DNA of 64,000 nucleotides from Anseranas semipalmata (lineage: Eukaryota > Chordata > Aves > Anseriformes > Anseranatidae). Below, piece after piece: positions 48,082 to 60,300 of this stretch; position 1 is the first letter of the stretch; each line of letters begins with the position of its first letter. Below the pieces are notes generated by a model. The model saw only the letters and a program-made list of their open reading frames with translations. It searched no databases and was not told the DNA's origin. A program made the translations under genes and the position numbers. The stretch covers positions 126,666-190,665 of the forward strand of contig VXAA01002192.1 in the NCBI GenBank assembly GCA_013399115.1, read 5' to 3'.

Positions 48082-48286
48082 CAAATAATGCCATAATATA
48101 TAATATATATATATAATAATAATATATAATATATACATATAATAATATACATATAATATATATACATATAATAATAATGTATTATGTATACATAGACATT
48201 ATGTGTATATATGTATATATGCATATAATAATATAATAATAATAATATAATAATATATAATATATACAAATAATGCCAAATAATGC
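48082..48286. repeat. AT/ATA array bounded by 11-bp direct repeats
   Basis: About 175 bases consist almost only of A and T, built from TAATAA, TATAATATA and ATATACATATA words. CAAATAATGCC lies immediately left (48082-48092) and again immediately right (48267-48277), with a further partial copy to 48286. The array could have expanded inside a duplicated site or been inserted there. Internal inverted complementarity means it can extrude hairpins or cruciforms. The 80-codon minus-strand frame through it is a by-product of the repeat. Confidence 0.9.
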
Positions 48287-51200
48287 TGTCTATTTGGGAT
48301 GCTGCTTCAAGCTCATTTTCCATGCTCTGTGACGTCCTCTAACACTTGGTTTGACTCCACCTTCTCTGAAGGTATAAAAAAGCACTTACATATCTACAAG
48401 GCACATCTTATTCCCCTGCATATGGTGACTCATTCACTGGCAGAGGTCAGTTCCTGCTTCTCCATCTCATCCCATCATCTTCTTTTTGTCATTTTTCCAG
48501 AGTACTTACATCCTCTCCTATATTTGCCCCTCTCAGTTGTGCTGGACTTTCCAGGAACCTCTGGAAAGCAGAGATTTCCTCACCCTCACCTAGACCTCAC
48601 TTTAGAAGTCCTGTTCGCTGCGGTGCCAGCCCAGCCCTCGATAACATGTGTTTGGCCCCGTGCCGAGGCACTGGCCGCCGTGCTGACACAAGGCACCTCA
48701 CAGCCCCACTCTCCCCTGCCTGCTCCCGGCTGGGCACAGCACTGAGCACCAGGTCTGCGAAGCACAGTCATGGGCCTTATCGTAACAGTGCTCCTAAATT
48801 AGCCTCAGACGTGCCATTGATTCGGCGATGCTACACAGTGGTGTAGCTAGTGTGGAACTAGAACATAGATCTCTCTCCAGATGACTTCAGTATTTTTTGC
48901 CCATACCAATATTCCTCACTACTTCAAATCTTTCTTCTCAACTTACAGAATACAGCTTAGGTCAATCTTTCTTTACAAGTCATACTTTCAAAACACTAAA
49001 TCATGCATTTGTTTGCCTCCCACTGCACTTTTACAAGCTCAGTCAGCAATGTCCTTCCCATAATACATTACAGAATTGCAGATAATCCAAATAGAGTCTG
49101 ACTAGTGCTTTTCAAAGTGGTAGAGTAACAGCAGTAGTAGTAATATACACGCTTGCATTTGTACTTCTGCCAATGTTTTCAGTTCAAGACCATATTTGAA
49201 TCTGGTTTCCTAAAGCAAGATAGGAACTGGAGCATCTGCAAACGCAAAAGCATGTGGCCTAGCAATAATGGACACAGTTCCTTCCCAAACATGCTCCTCC
49301 AAAGGTGACAAAACCCCTTTCAGAATAATTCACATCTAATCCCCTACAAACAAGTTTAACACACTGAATATACCCCCAGCAGAGATTTTAGGTGTTGTAT
49401 GAAGCATCAATATTAAATTAATAACACTCATACCCAGTTAATCAAGTGAGTCCTGAGCCAAAACCTCAGAGACTCTAAGGGCTTCCATCCTCTTTGATTT
49501 CCTATTCTTTGGATGAGATGCATGCTACAATCTCTTTAGTAAAAATCCCTCGGAGAACTCTGCAACAACCCTTCGGTACAATAGTCTGGCTCAAATCCAT
49601 CTCCTGCAATTATATTTAACTATCAATAGCCTCACCTTCACCGTCGTACCCTACCACCCTGAAACGTAGTCTAATGTGCAATGCCTGGGAATTGCTGCAT
49701 TACTTCTTGGAAGGGGCATCATTTAAACACCAAGGATATTAATTCCAACTTAAACATTGTTTATTGGTCTTATGGTGCTCTGGGACAAAAGATACTACAT
49801 ACAGTCACTGCTAGGGACCACCACTTCTCCACCAAGATTACAACCATAGATGGGTTACTGCTTGGATCCATCAGAGATTACTTAATTCCCGTAACTCCCA
49901 AACTTGATACAAATAGGGGTTCTTCACAGCTTGTGCATGTTTACCTGTTGAGATGGCATGATGCCTAGCTGCTCACAAGTTGGTCAGACACTTCTCTTCC
50001 CTAAGGCATAAATTTCCAGGGAATATGAGAGCTCAGACAGGAGCCCTAGATAACATTTAAGTGCCATTGCTTTTATAGGAAACCCCTTCCACTGTGACAG
50101 CTCTGCCACACTGGTGTCACATCCCTCTTTACACTTCATCATGCCTGTTCACACTTTGGTGCATTGACAAATCAATTAAAGCACTTTCCTGGCTTCTCCT
50201 CTCTCCTTTTTCCATCAATATGGGACAGTTTGCTGACAGTAAGACAAACTTTCACATCTAGATTTTCAAACTTTTCATGGAAGGTAATGGGAATACCTGC
50301 TCTGCAGGTAAACCAGCCAGTACAGCAGGACAATAGTGGAATATTTATCTGGCTCCATTTTGTTTTCTTGCAAAATTTACAAAATTGTGGCTGTGACTCA
50401 TCTCCTAGAACTGGGGGACTGAAAAGGATCTGTTTTCCTTTTTGTCAATATAGGACTTATAACAACTGCTATTGAAGCTATTATGTTCGGATTGTGTGCT
50501 AAAAATACTGCATGCTTGCTGGCCTGGCCAAAATTTGTATACCTTAATGAATATACATTACACAGAACCTAAATTGTGCTCTTAATAGAAATTACTTGAA
50601 TTTCAGAAGTGATATGCAACCAGTGAGAGCTACAGGCACTTGACAGCTTGGAAAATATAGCTTCTAGATGTATGAACATGGATTAGAATCTACATTTAGA
50701 TACCCATGCTTAAAAATATTTATATTATTGATGTTACCACATACACATCACTGTAATCCACGGGCAGCCTTTTTCAATATCAAGTCTCCAGAACGACCGA
50801 TTTTCAGAAATACCAAAACATATTAGCATATTTCCTTGAAAATCAACCTAAGTCATATTCCTAAGATTTTCAAAGCTGATTAAACAGAGCGGCCCCAGAG
50901 AGCTCTCCTGCTTGAATGTTCACCCACTTTTCACATTCTGATATGGAACTTCCCCAAGGGGAATCAAACGAGCTTCAGATCTGCTGCTCCGGTCCTGCCC
51001 TCGCACTCTCATTGCAGAAAGGACACTGGAACTGACAGGAAGAGAAATCTACTCTTGCCTATTATATATACATACACGCACACCTTTGCACGTACACACA
51101 CACACACCAGAAAATACACTGGGAAAATTGAGATATTTTACATAACTATGATAATTGAAGAAAATCTATGTACGCCCCTATCTAGGATCATGGAGACCCA

Positions 51201-54200
51201 CCCAAAATGATTTAAGCCCCACCCAAAGATTCGCCAGTGTCACTCAAAGCTAACATAGCAAATTGTACCACTGGGACCATAACAGTTCTTTATTTAATAC
51301 GCAGAGTAATTCACTTTAATGACTATTTGATTGTGAAATGCTTTACTAAGTAAAATAACACGCCCTTTGAAGACAGCTTCATTATCCTTAAACAAAAGGA
51401 TTCTCATTGCTCACTGGTGGGCTGAATAGTACCATGATCCACACTTTGCAAAGCATAAGCTACACTCCCCACAATGTGAAGTGTATGCCCATCGTGAAGA
51501 CAGTGTTTCATCCCACCGTTTCTTTCTTGTGAAAGTTATCCTTAGTACCCACTAGCAATTTTTCCAACTAGTGCTTGCATGATTGGCTCCAGCCCACAAC
51601 ACAGATTTTAAGATACAGATTTTATCCTAAGGAGAAACAAAACCATGTTAACTATTAAGACTTTTCTTAACCTGTTGCAATTGCAAAATGACATCGAGCA
51701 TTTTCCACAACATTTTTTTTCAAGAAGGTGAAGTAAAAGAAATCTGTGTTAAAGCTTCTGTAACCTTTAATTCACTGAATTAGGGATTCCCTAATTAGAG
51801 AAGAAAGCAGCTCCTGGAGAAGTGGCATGTGCATATTTACCTTCTGCTTAAAGACTTTGGATTAAAAGATGTTGGAACGGATAACACAACAAAATTAGTT
51901 TTTGCTGTGATGGCGAGGTTAAGGTTTCTGCTGTTGCTAGGATATACTGCCCTATCACAGCCAATCTTGACGGTAAAAATTGGTGCCTTAATTTCCCAGT
52001 GGTCCATGCTACTTCTGACTTCGGCCTCATTCTGGTTAATCATGCTGTCATTCTCACTACAGATTGCCTTTTGACATCTTCATCTGCAAGAAGATTCTAC
52101 AGTCAAGCCTATGGCGAGTCAATTCAGTGTTTCAGTGGTGGTCAGGACTGAACTCCTGGTCAAGTTTCTTGTAAGGAGAAGAGCTTCACTAATGGACGAG
52201 GAACACAGTAATTGAAGAGTTGTTTTGCCTGGCAGAGGCAGGCGTGACCACGCCTGAGCAAAGTGTAATTGGAGCAGCGCTCACATTTGGCTCCCCGTCC
52301 TGCAGCGTCAGGAGCCACTTCCACCGTTATCAGAGGAGCGGGAAGATGGAGGCTTCCTCTGCTCGTGCTGGCTTGAACGACAAGACAGGACAGAGCTGCT
52401 TCAGATTCACGCTCGCGAGCTGCAACGTGCATTACACTTGGTATCGACTGGTCTCAGATGACAGATTCTAATGAAGACGGGTGTTTAGACAGTTTAGACA
52501 GTTTTTTTTTTTTTCTAAAAAGTATTCTCTCAGATTTTGTTGCGATTTCTGTTATACTGGTCGTAATATCCCCTCCAGATTGATATAATGGATCATCTGC
52601 ATTAATTTCCTTACAAAGTTGTGATTCATGCCCTCAACTACTTACATGTTTGGGATTATTTTTCCTCTCACGCCCCCTATAAGACAGCTTGATAGCGTAA
52701 CAGGAGGTAATATATACATACACCCAATAGAGCATACCCTGCAAGGACATGGCTGGTGTCAGATGCTGCTTGAAAAGGCTTCCTGAGGATGACTGACAGG
52801 TGTCTGACCACAGGTTTTGCCCGAACAGCAACATAAACGAACCTGTGAGATACCTACTTTTCAGCCTGCTAGAAGTCGCTTTGAATCTGTCTGAAAAATA
52901 AAACTGCTATGTTACACAAGGCAAGTAGTTAATTCAGTTAGAAAATTAAAATACTGTACTTTATATGCAACAATATCCAAACCACGCACTTTTTTTCCCC
53001 AAACATATTACTTTTCCTTCCACTGTTGTATATCAGCATAAGTTTAATGTGTCCCCAAACTACATTAAATCACTAGAAAATACATGCAAGTGTTATTGAA
53101 GTTATACCAGTAGAGAAATGCAACAAAAAAACCTGTGCTGTTTTACTATAGGTACAACTGAACAGGAAGCCTTTTAGTATTTTGAATAATTTATTGATGC
53201 TTTTGAAAAGCAGATGCACTCTCATTAACACTGCCTCTCTGATAACTTCTGCCCTTACTACCTAGATTTCTTCTGGTGCCAGATGTCTACTGTGATTTTC
53301 CACAATTACAAAAGCAGACCATTTGCTACAGTGAACTACAAAGAAACAGTACAGCCAGCCTTGCAAAAGATTTCCCAGCAATTACTATTATTGTATTAGA
53401 AAAGCGCAGAAAGATTATCTGATGCTCTTAGCACCTTCCTTGACACCCAACAGATATTGCAGCTGTGAAGGTATCAAGTGAACCAGTTGAAAAAAAAAAT
53501 TCTGATTTCCAGTAAAATCCAGTGAGCTAGCTACTCTTGCTTACAGTGGCTAGTTCTATTATGGGCACCTACATTTAAATCAATGATATTTATTACAAGG
53601 ACAGCAAGTAATACTGATCCTAACATGAGCGAGATTTTTAGAAGACTGGATAGCAAAGAACAAATCTGGGTAATGCAGTAGTTAACTGGAAGTACGCGCA
53701 GTTTTGGGGCACTAGAACAGGGAAGCAAACGAGGAGTCGATTGCAAGTGTGGCTAATGAGGTCATTGAAGTTGCCCAGAACCTAAACCCAGAAGAAAACC
53801 AAACCTCAACATAAAGATTCTGCTTTGCAAATACACAAAACAGCAAACAAAATGCACACATTTTTAACGAAGCACAGAGACCTGCTTGGTCATAGGGTGT
53901 CCAGAAAGGGTTTCCAGTTAATACCATTACAATCCCTCTGCTAATTCATATCATCTTACCAGTACAGGTGCCACTACTCCTTACAACAAGGATAAAAACA
54001 GTATTATCCTTCATGTAAAATAATTACACACACCATATATGCAGCAGTGACATACATGTACTAAACTCTGAAACCAAGTGATAAATTGCATTTCTCCAGC
54101 ACCTCTGACCGCCTCACCTGCTCTCTGCCCACTAATCCATCTTTGCCAGGACTACCTCTAACCTTGCACACCTATCAGCTGCTTGCAGACAACTATCATT

Positions 54201-54632
54201 TTTTTTTCTTCCAGATAATAACCTGCTAAAAAAAAAAAAAGTTTTCTTCCTTCCCACAAATGAGGAATTTGCCCCCAAAATATATTGGTCTGAGGTTCAG
54301 GGCACTCCTAGAGCACCGACAAGTTTAAAATCTAATATCTCAGAACACTTGAAGGTTAGAAATGAATACTTTATATAAATGGGGGAGGGCTACAAACTCA
54401 CACACTTAACTGTTAACTGCAGGCTTTACCAGATGTCCAAGTTTTTATTTTAGTCCTTGTAGATCATGAGACATCAAACTTCCAAACTGCAGCACTGTGA
54501 GGCACTGCAAGGCTCTCAGCTCACACTTGGATGTTCTAAAGGTAATTATTCACGTTCAGTGCCATGAAAGGCCTGTAAAACTAACTTCACAGCATTGAGG
54601 AAGCTTGGTACAAAGGAAGCAAAGAAAAGGGT
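48287..54632. other. Non-coding unique sequence
   Basis: No gene is recognisable. The 148-codon plus-strand frame at 48299-48745 runs through a GC-richer patch (48600-48740) and has no domain I know. Minor simple sequence includes ACAC-rich runs (51062-51110), a T-tract at 52502-52514 preceded by two TTTAGACAG copies, and an A-tract near 54228-54240. Confidence 0.5.
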
Positions 54633-54657
54633 ACACACACACACACACACACACACA
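54633..54657 (+). repeat. AC dinucleotide microsatellite
   Basis: About twelve uninterrupted AC units follow GGGT. Confidence 0.95.
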
Positions 54658-55949
54658 ATCTTTAAGAATTGCAACGTACATCTACTGCTGTATTTATATA
54701 CTTTACCAGCCTGAGTTTATTTGCAATGAATCAGCTCCAGGTATAGGCAGATGAAGTCTATGCAGTCTGTCACAGATTTTTTTCCATGGCATAGAAAAAA
54801 TATCAGGAGGTACTGCCAACATTTCTAGCAGCTGGGTAGAGAACTACTGAAATCAAGGTCTCAGAGATCTGCCTCAACAGAACGAAGGCATTTCCCATAG
54901 TGTATTTGGGTTGAGCAGCATATCCACTGTACGCAGAGATAACATTCAGCCGAAATACCAATGAAACCATCACCTCCCTTCCACCTCTGTGTAATGTGCT
55001 GTGATGGAAGGGTACAAGACGCTGTAAATCAACCCAGTGCCTTTTTGTATTCCTCAGCTCTCACGCACATTCCTAAGGAAACCCCCATCCATCTCATTTC
55101 CCTAATCTACTACTGGCAAGCTATAGCATGATCCAGCAAATTGCGAGACCTTGGGAAGAAGACCATTCCACTTAGTTCGTAGCAGCAGGCTACTTGTCCT
55201 CCTTCCTTACTGCCCTATTGATTGCCCTCTTTCATTTACAAAGAGCGCAGCACTTGGGAAGGAAGACAAATGGCCAAGAGTCTGCCCTGACCCCTCTCCT
55301 CCTCCTAACGTACAAGGAAAGCAGAGCCCATGGAACATGGTTTTGGGTCAGTGCGGAGCGCGCCTGCTCGTGAAAGGCAACAGCAGCAGCTGAGGAGGAA
55401 AAAGCCAATATGCATGAGCTGTCCCTGCCGGTGCAGCTCACTTCGCAAACACTTGATGTACTTGTACTGCCTCTTCACCATCTCTCTTAGAAAACTCATG
55501 ATTCGCGCAGGAATTGAATCACGTACTTTTCCATCATGGGAAATGATTTATTTTTTTTTTTAACCCATGGATACTGTTAAAAAGAATGATCTAGCCACTT
55601 CTGCAAGAGTTAGATAACTATCTGAATTATCTCCTTTGAATAGGTGTGTAATACTGAACTGGTAACTGCAACAATGTCGGGACTCTTGTCTGAGAGTTTC
55701 CCTAAAACCCTACTATTTTCCTCCTCCTCTGTGTTGATTTGCAAATAGCAAAGAAAGTGAATTACTCTTCCTTCTGCTCAGTAATGTATCAAAACTGATA
55801 TGATGACACTTCCAAATAATTAGATAACCATTATTAATTCATTTGCAGTTTAACAACGAGAATCAGAACGTACTAACGCAACATTAGTGTAACACTGACA
55901 TAGGTTTCTAAAGAATTTTAGAAGGCTGAAGACGAAGACAGATTAATAG
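54658..55949. other. Non-coding sequence
   Basis: No gene is recognisable. A GC-richer patch at 55250-55440 carries overlapping frames of 60-80 codons in four readings, which argues for chance. Confidence 0.5.
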
Positions 55950-56175
55950 ACTAAAACTGAAGATTGGAAAGAAACTTTTTCCATTAAGAAATAGTTTCAC
56001 CATGACTGAAGTACATCAGTTAACTTGTTATTTCTATGCAGGTTGTTCCTGGCTTTGAGCATCATCTATAATAAATCAGTGTTGTGATATAAGATATGAT
56101 GTACGGACAGTCAAAATCCTTGGTTTCCAGTGAATTTCAAGGGCTGCTTCCAACTAACCATGTGTTTCTGTGACC
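55950..56175 (+). mobile_element. Degraded CR1 LINE 3' region
   Basis: The right end reads TTTCAAGGGCTGCTTCCAACTAACCATGTGTTTCTGTGA. That parallels the CR1 tail 'aaggtcccttccaacccaaaccattctatga'. About 100 bases upstream, GGTTGTTCCTGGCTTTGAGCATCATCT parallels the CR1 block 'ggttggatggggctttgagcaacctgatct'. Further upstream, AAGATTGGAAAGAAACTTTTTCC recalls 'ggttggatattaggaaaaatttc'. The blocks are in the right order and at roughly the right spacing on the plus strand. Divergence is high, so this would be an old CR1 subfamily. The 5' limit is approximate. Confidence 0.5.
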
Positions 56176-57194
56176 AGAGCTGGTCAGGTGTACAGAATTA
56201 GTTTTTCCAAGAAATATCCCATGTGCACTCAGGTTAATCCTTGGATTCCTGCAGGTTTTTTTATTATTATTATTAAACCATTTGCAAACCACATGTTCTG
56301 AAAAGATTTAAAATCTTGATGATTTTCTAACATGGTGATTCAGACAAACTTAGAGGGGTCATGCTTGTTAGGTACCATAATGGATGTTGTCCTCAGCTTG
56401 CTTCGTTTCAATGAGCGTGGATGACAAGATCACACAGGATTGTATAAGCTTCAGGATTTAGCAGCTAGGCTTTGCATGGTTCCAGTACATAGCATCTTCA
56501 CCCCAAGAAGTTTCCAGAAAGCTTGGGATGGCTCCTTCCCAGGTTCCCCCACACAAACGCACAGTTATGGCCAGCACCCCATTGCCATTTGTACCTCTGG
56601 AGTCATGGCGCCACAACTTCCATTGTCCAGATGGACCAAAGTCCTTTGTAGTATATAACCAATACTAAATTGAACATGACCGATCATGAAGGCAAGCATG
56701 AGATCCAGCCCTTAAACTATTATGTGCGTATGTAAGGGTCAGATTATTCACCACTCTTGACACAGTCCCTTCTGGCAGCTCCTTAGAAAACTGTGGTGAC
56801 AGTAGAAAAGATGAAGCAATTAACAGTATTCAAAGACTGAAAAGTTTTTTAAAAAAAAAAACAAACAAACATCATTAAGTGCCAGAATCAAATCTTCTCA
56901 TGATAGTAGATCATACAGGGCCAGTATGTTTGAACCGCCTCTACTTCTACAGAAACTTAACATACAGCTACCTACTGAGACAACTCTATACAGTTAGTTA
57001 TGTTTTTGCATAGAGTTGATTAGGAACTGGTGTAAACCTCAGAAGAACGTGAGGGTATGGGTTGATATGGTCCCCTCCTAAAGTTCTATACGTGGAGCCG
57101 AATTCTACAGTCTTCTCTGTGAAAACAAATTTCACTCCACTCGTAAGAGCAACATTTCCATAGGACATATGTTTCCATAAGACACTGCACACAG
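56176..57194. other. Non-coding sequence
   Basis: Nothing is recognisable apart from a TTA run at about 56259-56275 and an A-tract with CAAA units at about 56850-56870. Confidence 0.5.
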
Positions 57195-57300
57195 ACCTTA
57201 TTTATCTTGCAAGTGTGAACAGAGCTGGGATTCACGCCTTGGGATCAAAGGAGCATAGGTATTTGAAACCTGACACTTATACCATTAAAGTATCTGCTCT
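57195..57300 (+). repeat. Possible MIR-like SINE tail
   Basis: GAACAGAGCTGGGATTCACGCC resembles the MIR block 'gtggcagagctgggattcgaaccc'. About 50 bases on, ACTTATACCATTAAAGTATCTGCTC resembles the 'taaccactatact' end. The core box is not recognisable, so this could be coincidence or another tRNA-derived SINE. Confidence 0.3.
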
Positions 57301-60300
57301 GGGACATGCTCCCTATGTTTTCCTGCTTTCCTCTCACAAGTTACATTCTGTAATGAAAAGCTGATATTGTCAAGGTTTTTGAATATCATAAATTTATCAG
57401 AAAACTCTGTTTTAAAAGAATATGAATATGATGAACCTTGAATGACGTGGATTGGTTTTTAATGGCCTTCCCTGGACCTCCATGTGATAGCAACATTAGG
57501 TTTAGGCATAGGAACAAAGACATCTTTAGGTTCTTAAAAATTCTAAGTTTTTGTTGGCAACAGACGTTAAACCAAACAGAAGGAAGGGATAAGAAATCAG
57601 TGACAAACACTTTATTTCTTAATTGTTTAAACAACAATTGCTTATAATTACATAAGTTTTAATGGCTTTCCAAAGGAAGCAGAACAATTCTTCGCTAACA
57701 CTTTGCTTTGTTAGAAGTGAAGAGAGTTGTAAATGCACTGTACTATTATCTGTGTCTTCCGTCATATGTTGTGATTATGTGTTCAGTAAATAGCATCCAG
57801 ACTAAAAAGACCTTGTTGTGAAATCAAGCAACATTAACTCATTAAGTCAATAATTCATGGATTCTTTTATCTAAAGTGGCAACATCACACCATCAATTCA
57901 CAAAACAGCCACTTCTCCGAAGTGTATGTGATGATAATAATGGATTTTCTAACAATACACTCTCAGAGCAAGGTCACTGCGCACAGATGCGCTGGACGCC
58001 ATGATCTGACCTAGGTCAGCAAAACAAGCTTTATTATTGAACCTAATTATGAACTATCAAGATAATGGCCTAGACTAAACTGTTTCCTAGGGGATTATTT
58101 AGAAACTAGTCAGCCATTTTAGGTTCAAATTTACTGTACAGCACTACCTTCAAAAGTAGAGCAATTGCTGCTAGTATGTACTGTAGATGCTAGGTACAGT
58201 ATATATGCACACATAATAAACATTCATTTCTAAATAGCCACATATTTGCGAAAGCTAACGCACATGTTTGTAGCATATATCCGAATCAAACTGAACGGCA
58301 TTTTGGATAAGAATAGTCAAGTGACAGCTGAAAGCACAAGCAAAGAGAAAAATGAGGTGTATAAACATGCATGATCATCTAAGCAAGAGAGGTAACAATA
58401 CAAACTCTGTTTGCACTTGGCATTGCTTAGGTCTAGAGATAAAAACCAAACTTTTAGTACAGCCTGATTTTAATACGACGATAATAAGTGAAGAGGAACG
58501 AGGCCAACACTGTTTGGGGTGCTGTCGACTGCTTTCAGACCAACCACAGTAAAGCTCATGATATTCATACTGTATTTCAAATACATTCCTTAGGAGAGCT
58601 CATGTAAGAAAAGTATTTCACACTTCCTACATTTCCCTGATTAGCTAAAATTAATGCAAAGGATCAAAGCAGTCTAGTGTCATTTTTTGCTCAGCTGAGG
58701 GCATTTTTATTTTTTTTTTTTCCTCCACAGAAAGAGAAAGCATTTCAATTGAGTTCACTCCTCCAGCCAGAAAAGTCATTAAAACGTTTCCTTCCCTTGT
58801 GTCTCTCACTCTGTAATTCTCCCAGGTATATAGAACTGTCTCATTATTATTTTATACTTCAGCTCATGTAATTATACCCAAGTTTCAGAAAGGAATAGTT
58901 CCTTGAGATCAGAGTTCTTGTGTGTTAGAAGTGAAGCCAACCTCTGAGTATTCCTGGCAGGGGAAGATTGATTCCCCGTATGATTCCCTCAATTATTTAA
59001 AATGATCTTGTTTTTATTTTAAAATTTTGATTCATATGATAACTAGAGACCTATTTTAGAGATGTTTGTTTTTCTAAGATCAGAGTTCTGTTACTGTGAT
59101 AAACTTCTCACCTTTAACCAGCTTCCAGTCCCAGTGAACCAGTCAACCTGTATGAATTAACATGATGTGATTGACCCTGTACCTTGCCTGTGGGTTTGTA
59201 ATGAGATCCAACCCCTGGGAAAACACGTAGAGAGAAGGGAGGGAGCAGCTCAGCCTGAAACCTTTCCTTTAACTGGTTGGCCTGTGAACCCATATGAACT
59301 GGATCTCCCACAGAAGTTATGATTTGAAAGTAACCCTTTCAAATCACACTTGGAAAGGTTCACATAGCTCTGGTGCTAATACACCGGGGCAATTTGCAGA
59401 AAATTTTGTATTCCTTCATTCCACACCGACAAAGACTGAAGTTCACAAGCTCTAGGCCAAAAGAAGCCATGAGGGAAAAGCAGTTTTTCCACAAAAATCA
59501 AGATAAAAGAACGACTTCGTCATACATTGATGGAAAGAGTCCTTAGGAATAAATGTAAGAGAGAAGAAGGTAAAGAGATCTACTTTTGCAGGGGCATGGC
59601 TGAAAAAAGCTGTCTTAAGAAACAGAGATATCTCCACTTCATGCCCTCAATTACCCAGGCTCCATTTATTCTGTATGAAGCAGATTTCTATAGCAAGGAT
59701 TCTGATTTCTGTGCAACCACTTCTTAAAGTCTGGAGCGAATTTAGAGTTGTGCTAGCAGTAGCTGGTTAGGAAATCATTTCCAACCGTGTCAGTAAAAGG
59801 ATGTTTTAGACATCTGAAAAGTTTTGTATAATAATTTGTATTCTATTAATATATCAGAGAGACCAGAAACTTGTCAATTAGAATTAGAGGTGGTGGTAGC
59901 AGCATTGTCACATGAAATACAATGTCAGACAGCAAAACTGTACTCTAGGTATACTATGGACCAGCAAAGGCAAAGAATAAATAACAAGAGTTCTACCTAG
60001 CTCCTAAAAGACCCCAGAAGGAATTAGAAGGAATTCAGTAGGAAAAGCAGAAGTCAGTTAAAAATAAATAGGGAATTGGCACAAAACCCAATCATAGAGC
60101 CCTGAAATGCCAGGGGAGATGTTTGAAACACCAGCAAAACACTCAACAGATGAGAACATGAAAGGGTGAAAAACCTTGGTGAGAAAAATTACAGTTGCAT
60201 ATGGCTACTGTATGGTAAATAAAACATTAATGGAAGCAGATCTTTCCAAAGAAATTTCAAGAGAACAATCTATGAAAAATACCTGAATATAAAGCACCGA

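Noticed and set aside
48081..48323. 80-codon Tyr/Ile/His-rich minus-strand frame
   Set aside because: It is simply the translation of the AT array.
48299..48745. 148-codon plus-strand open frame next to the AT array
   Set aside because: Overlapping frames on both strands in a GC-richer patch; Ser/Pro/His/Leu-rich with no family signature.
48836..48890. GTAGCTAGTGTGGAACTAGAAC, resembling a MIR tail
   Set aside because: Only about 20 bases match, with no core box upstream.
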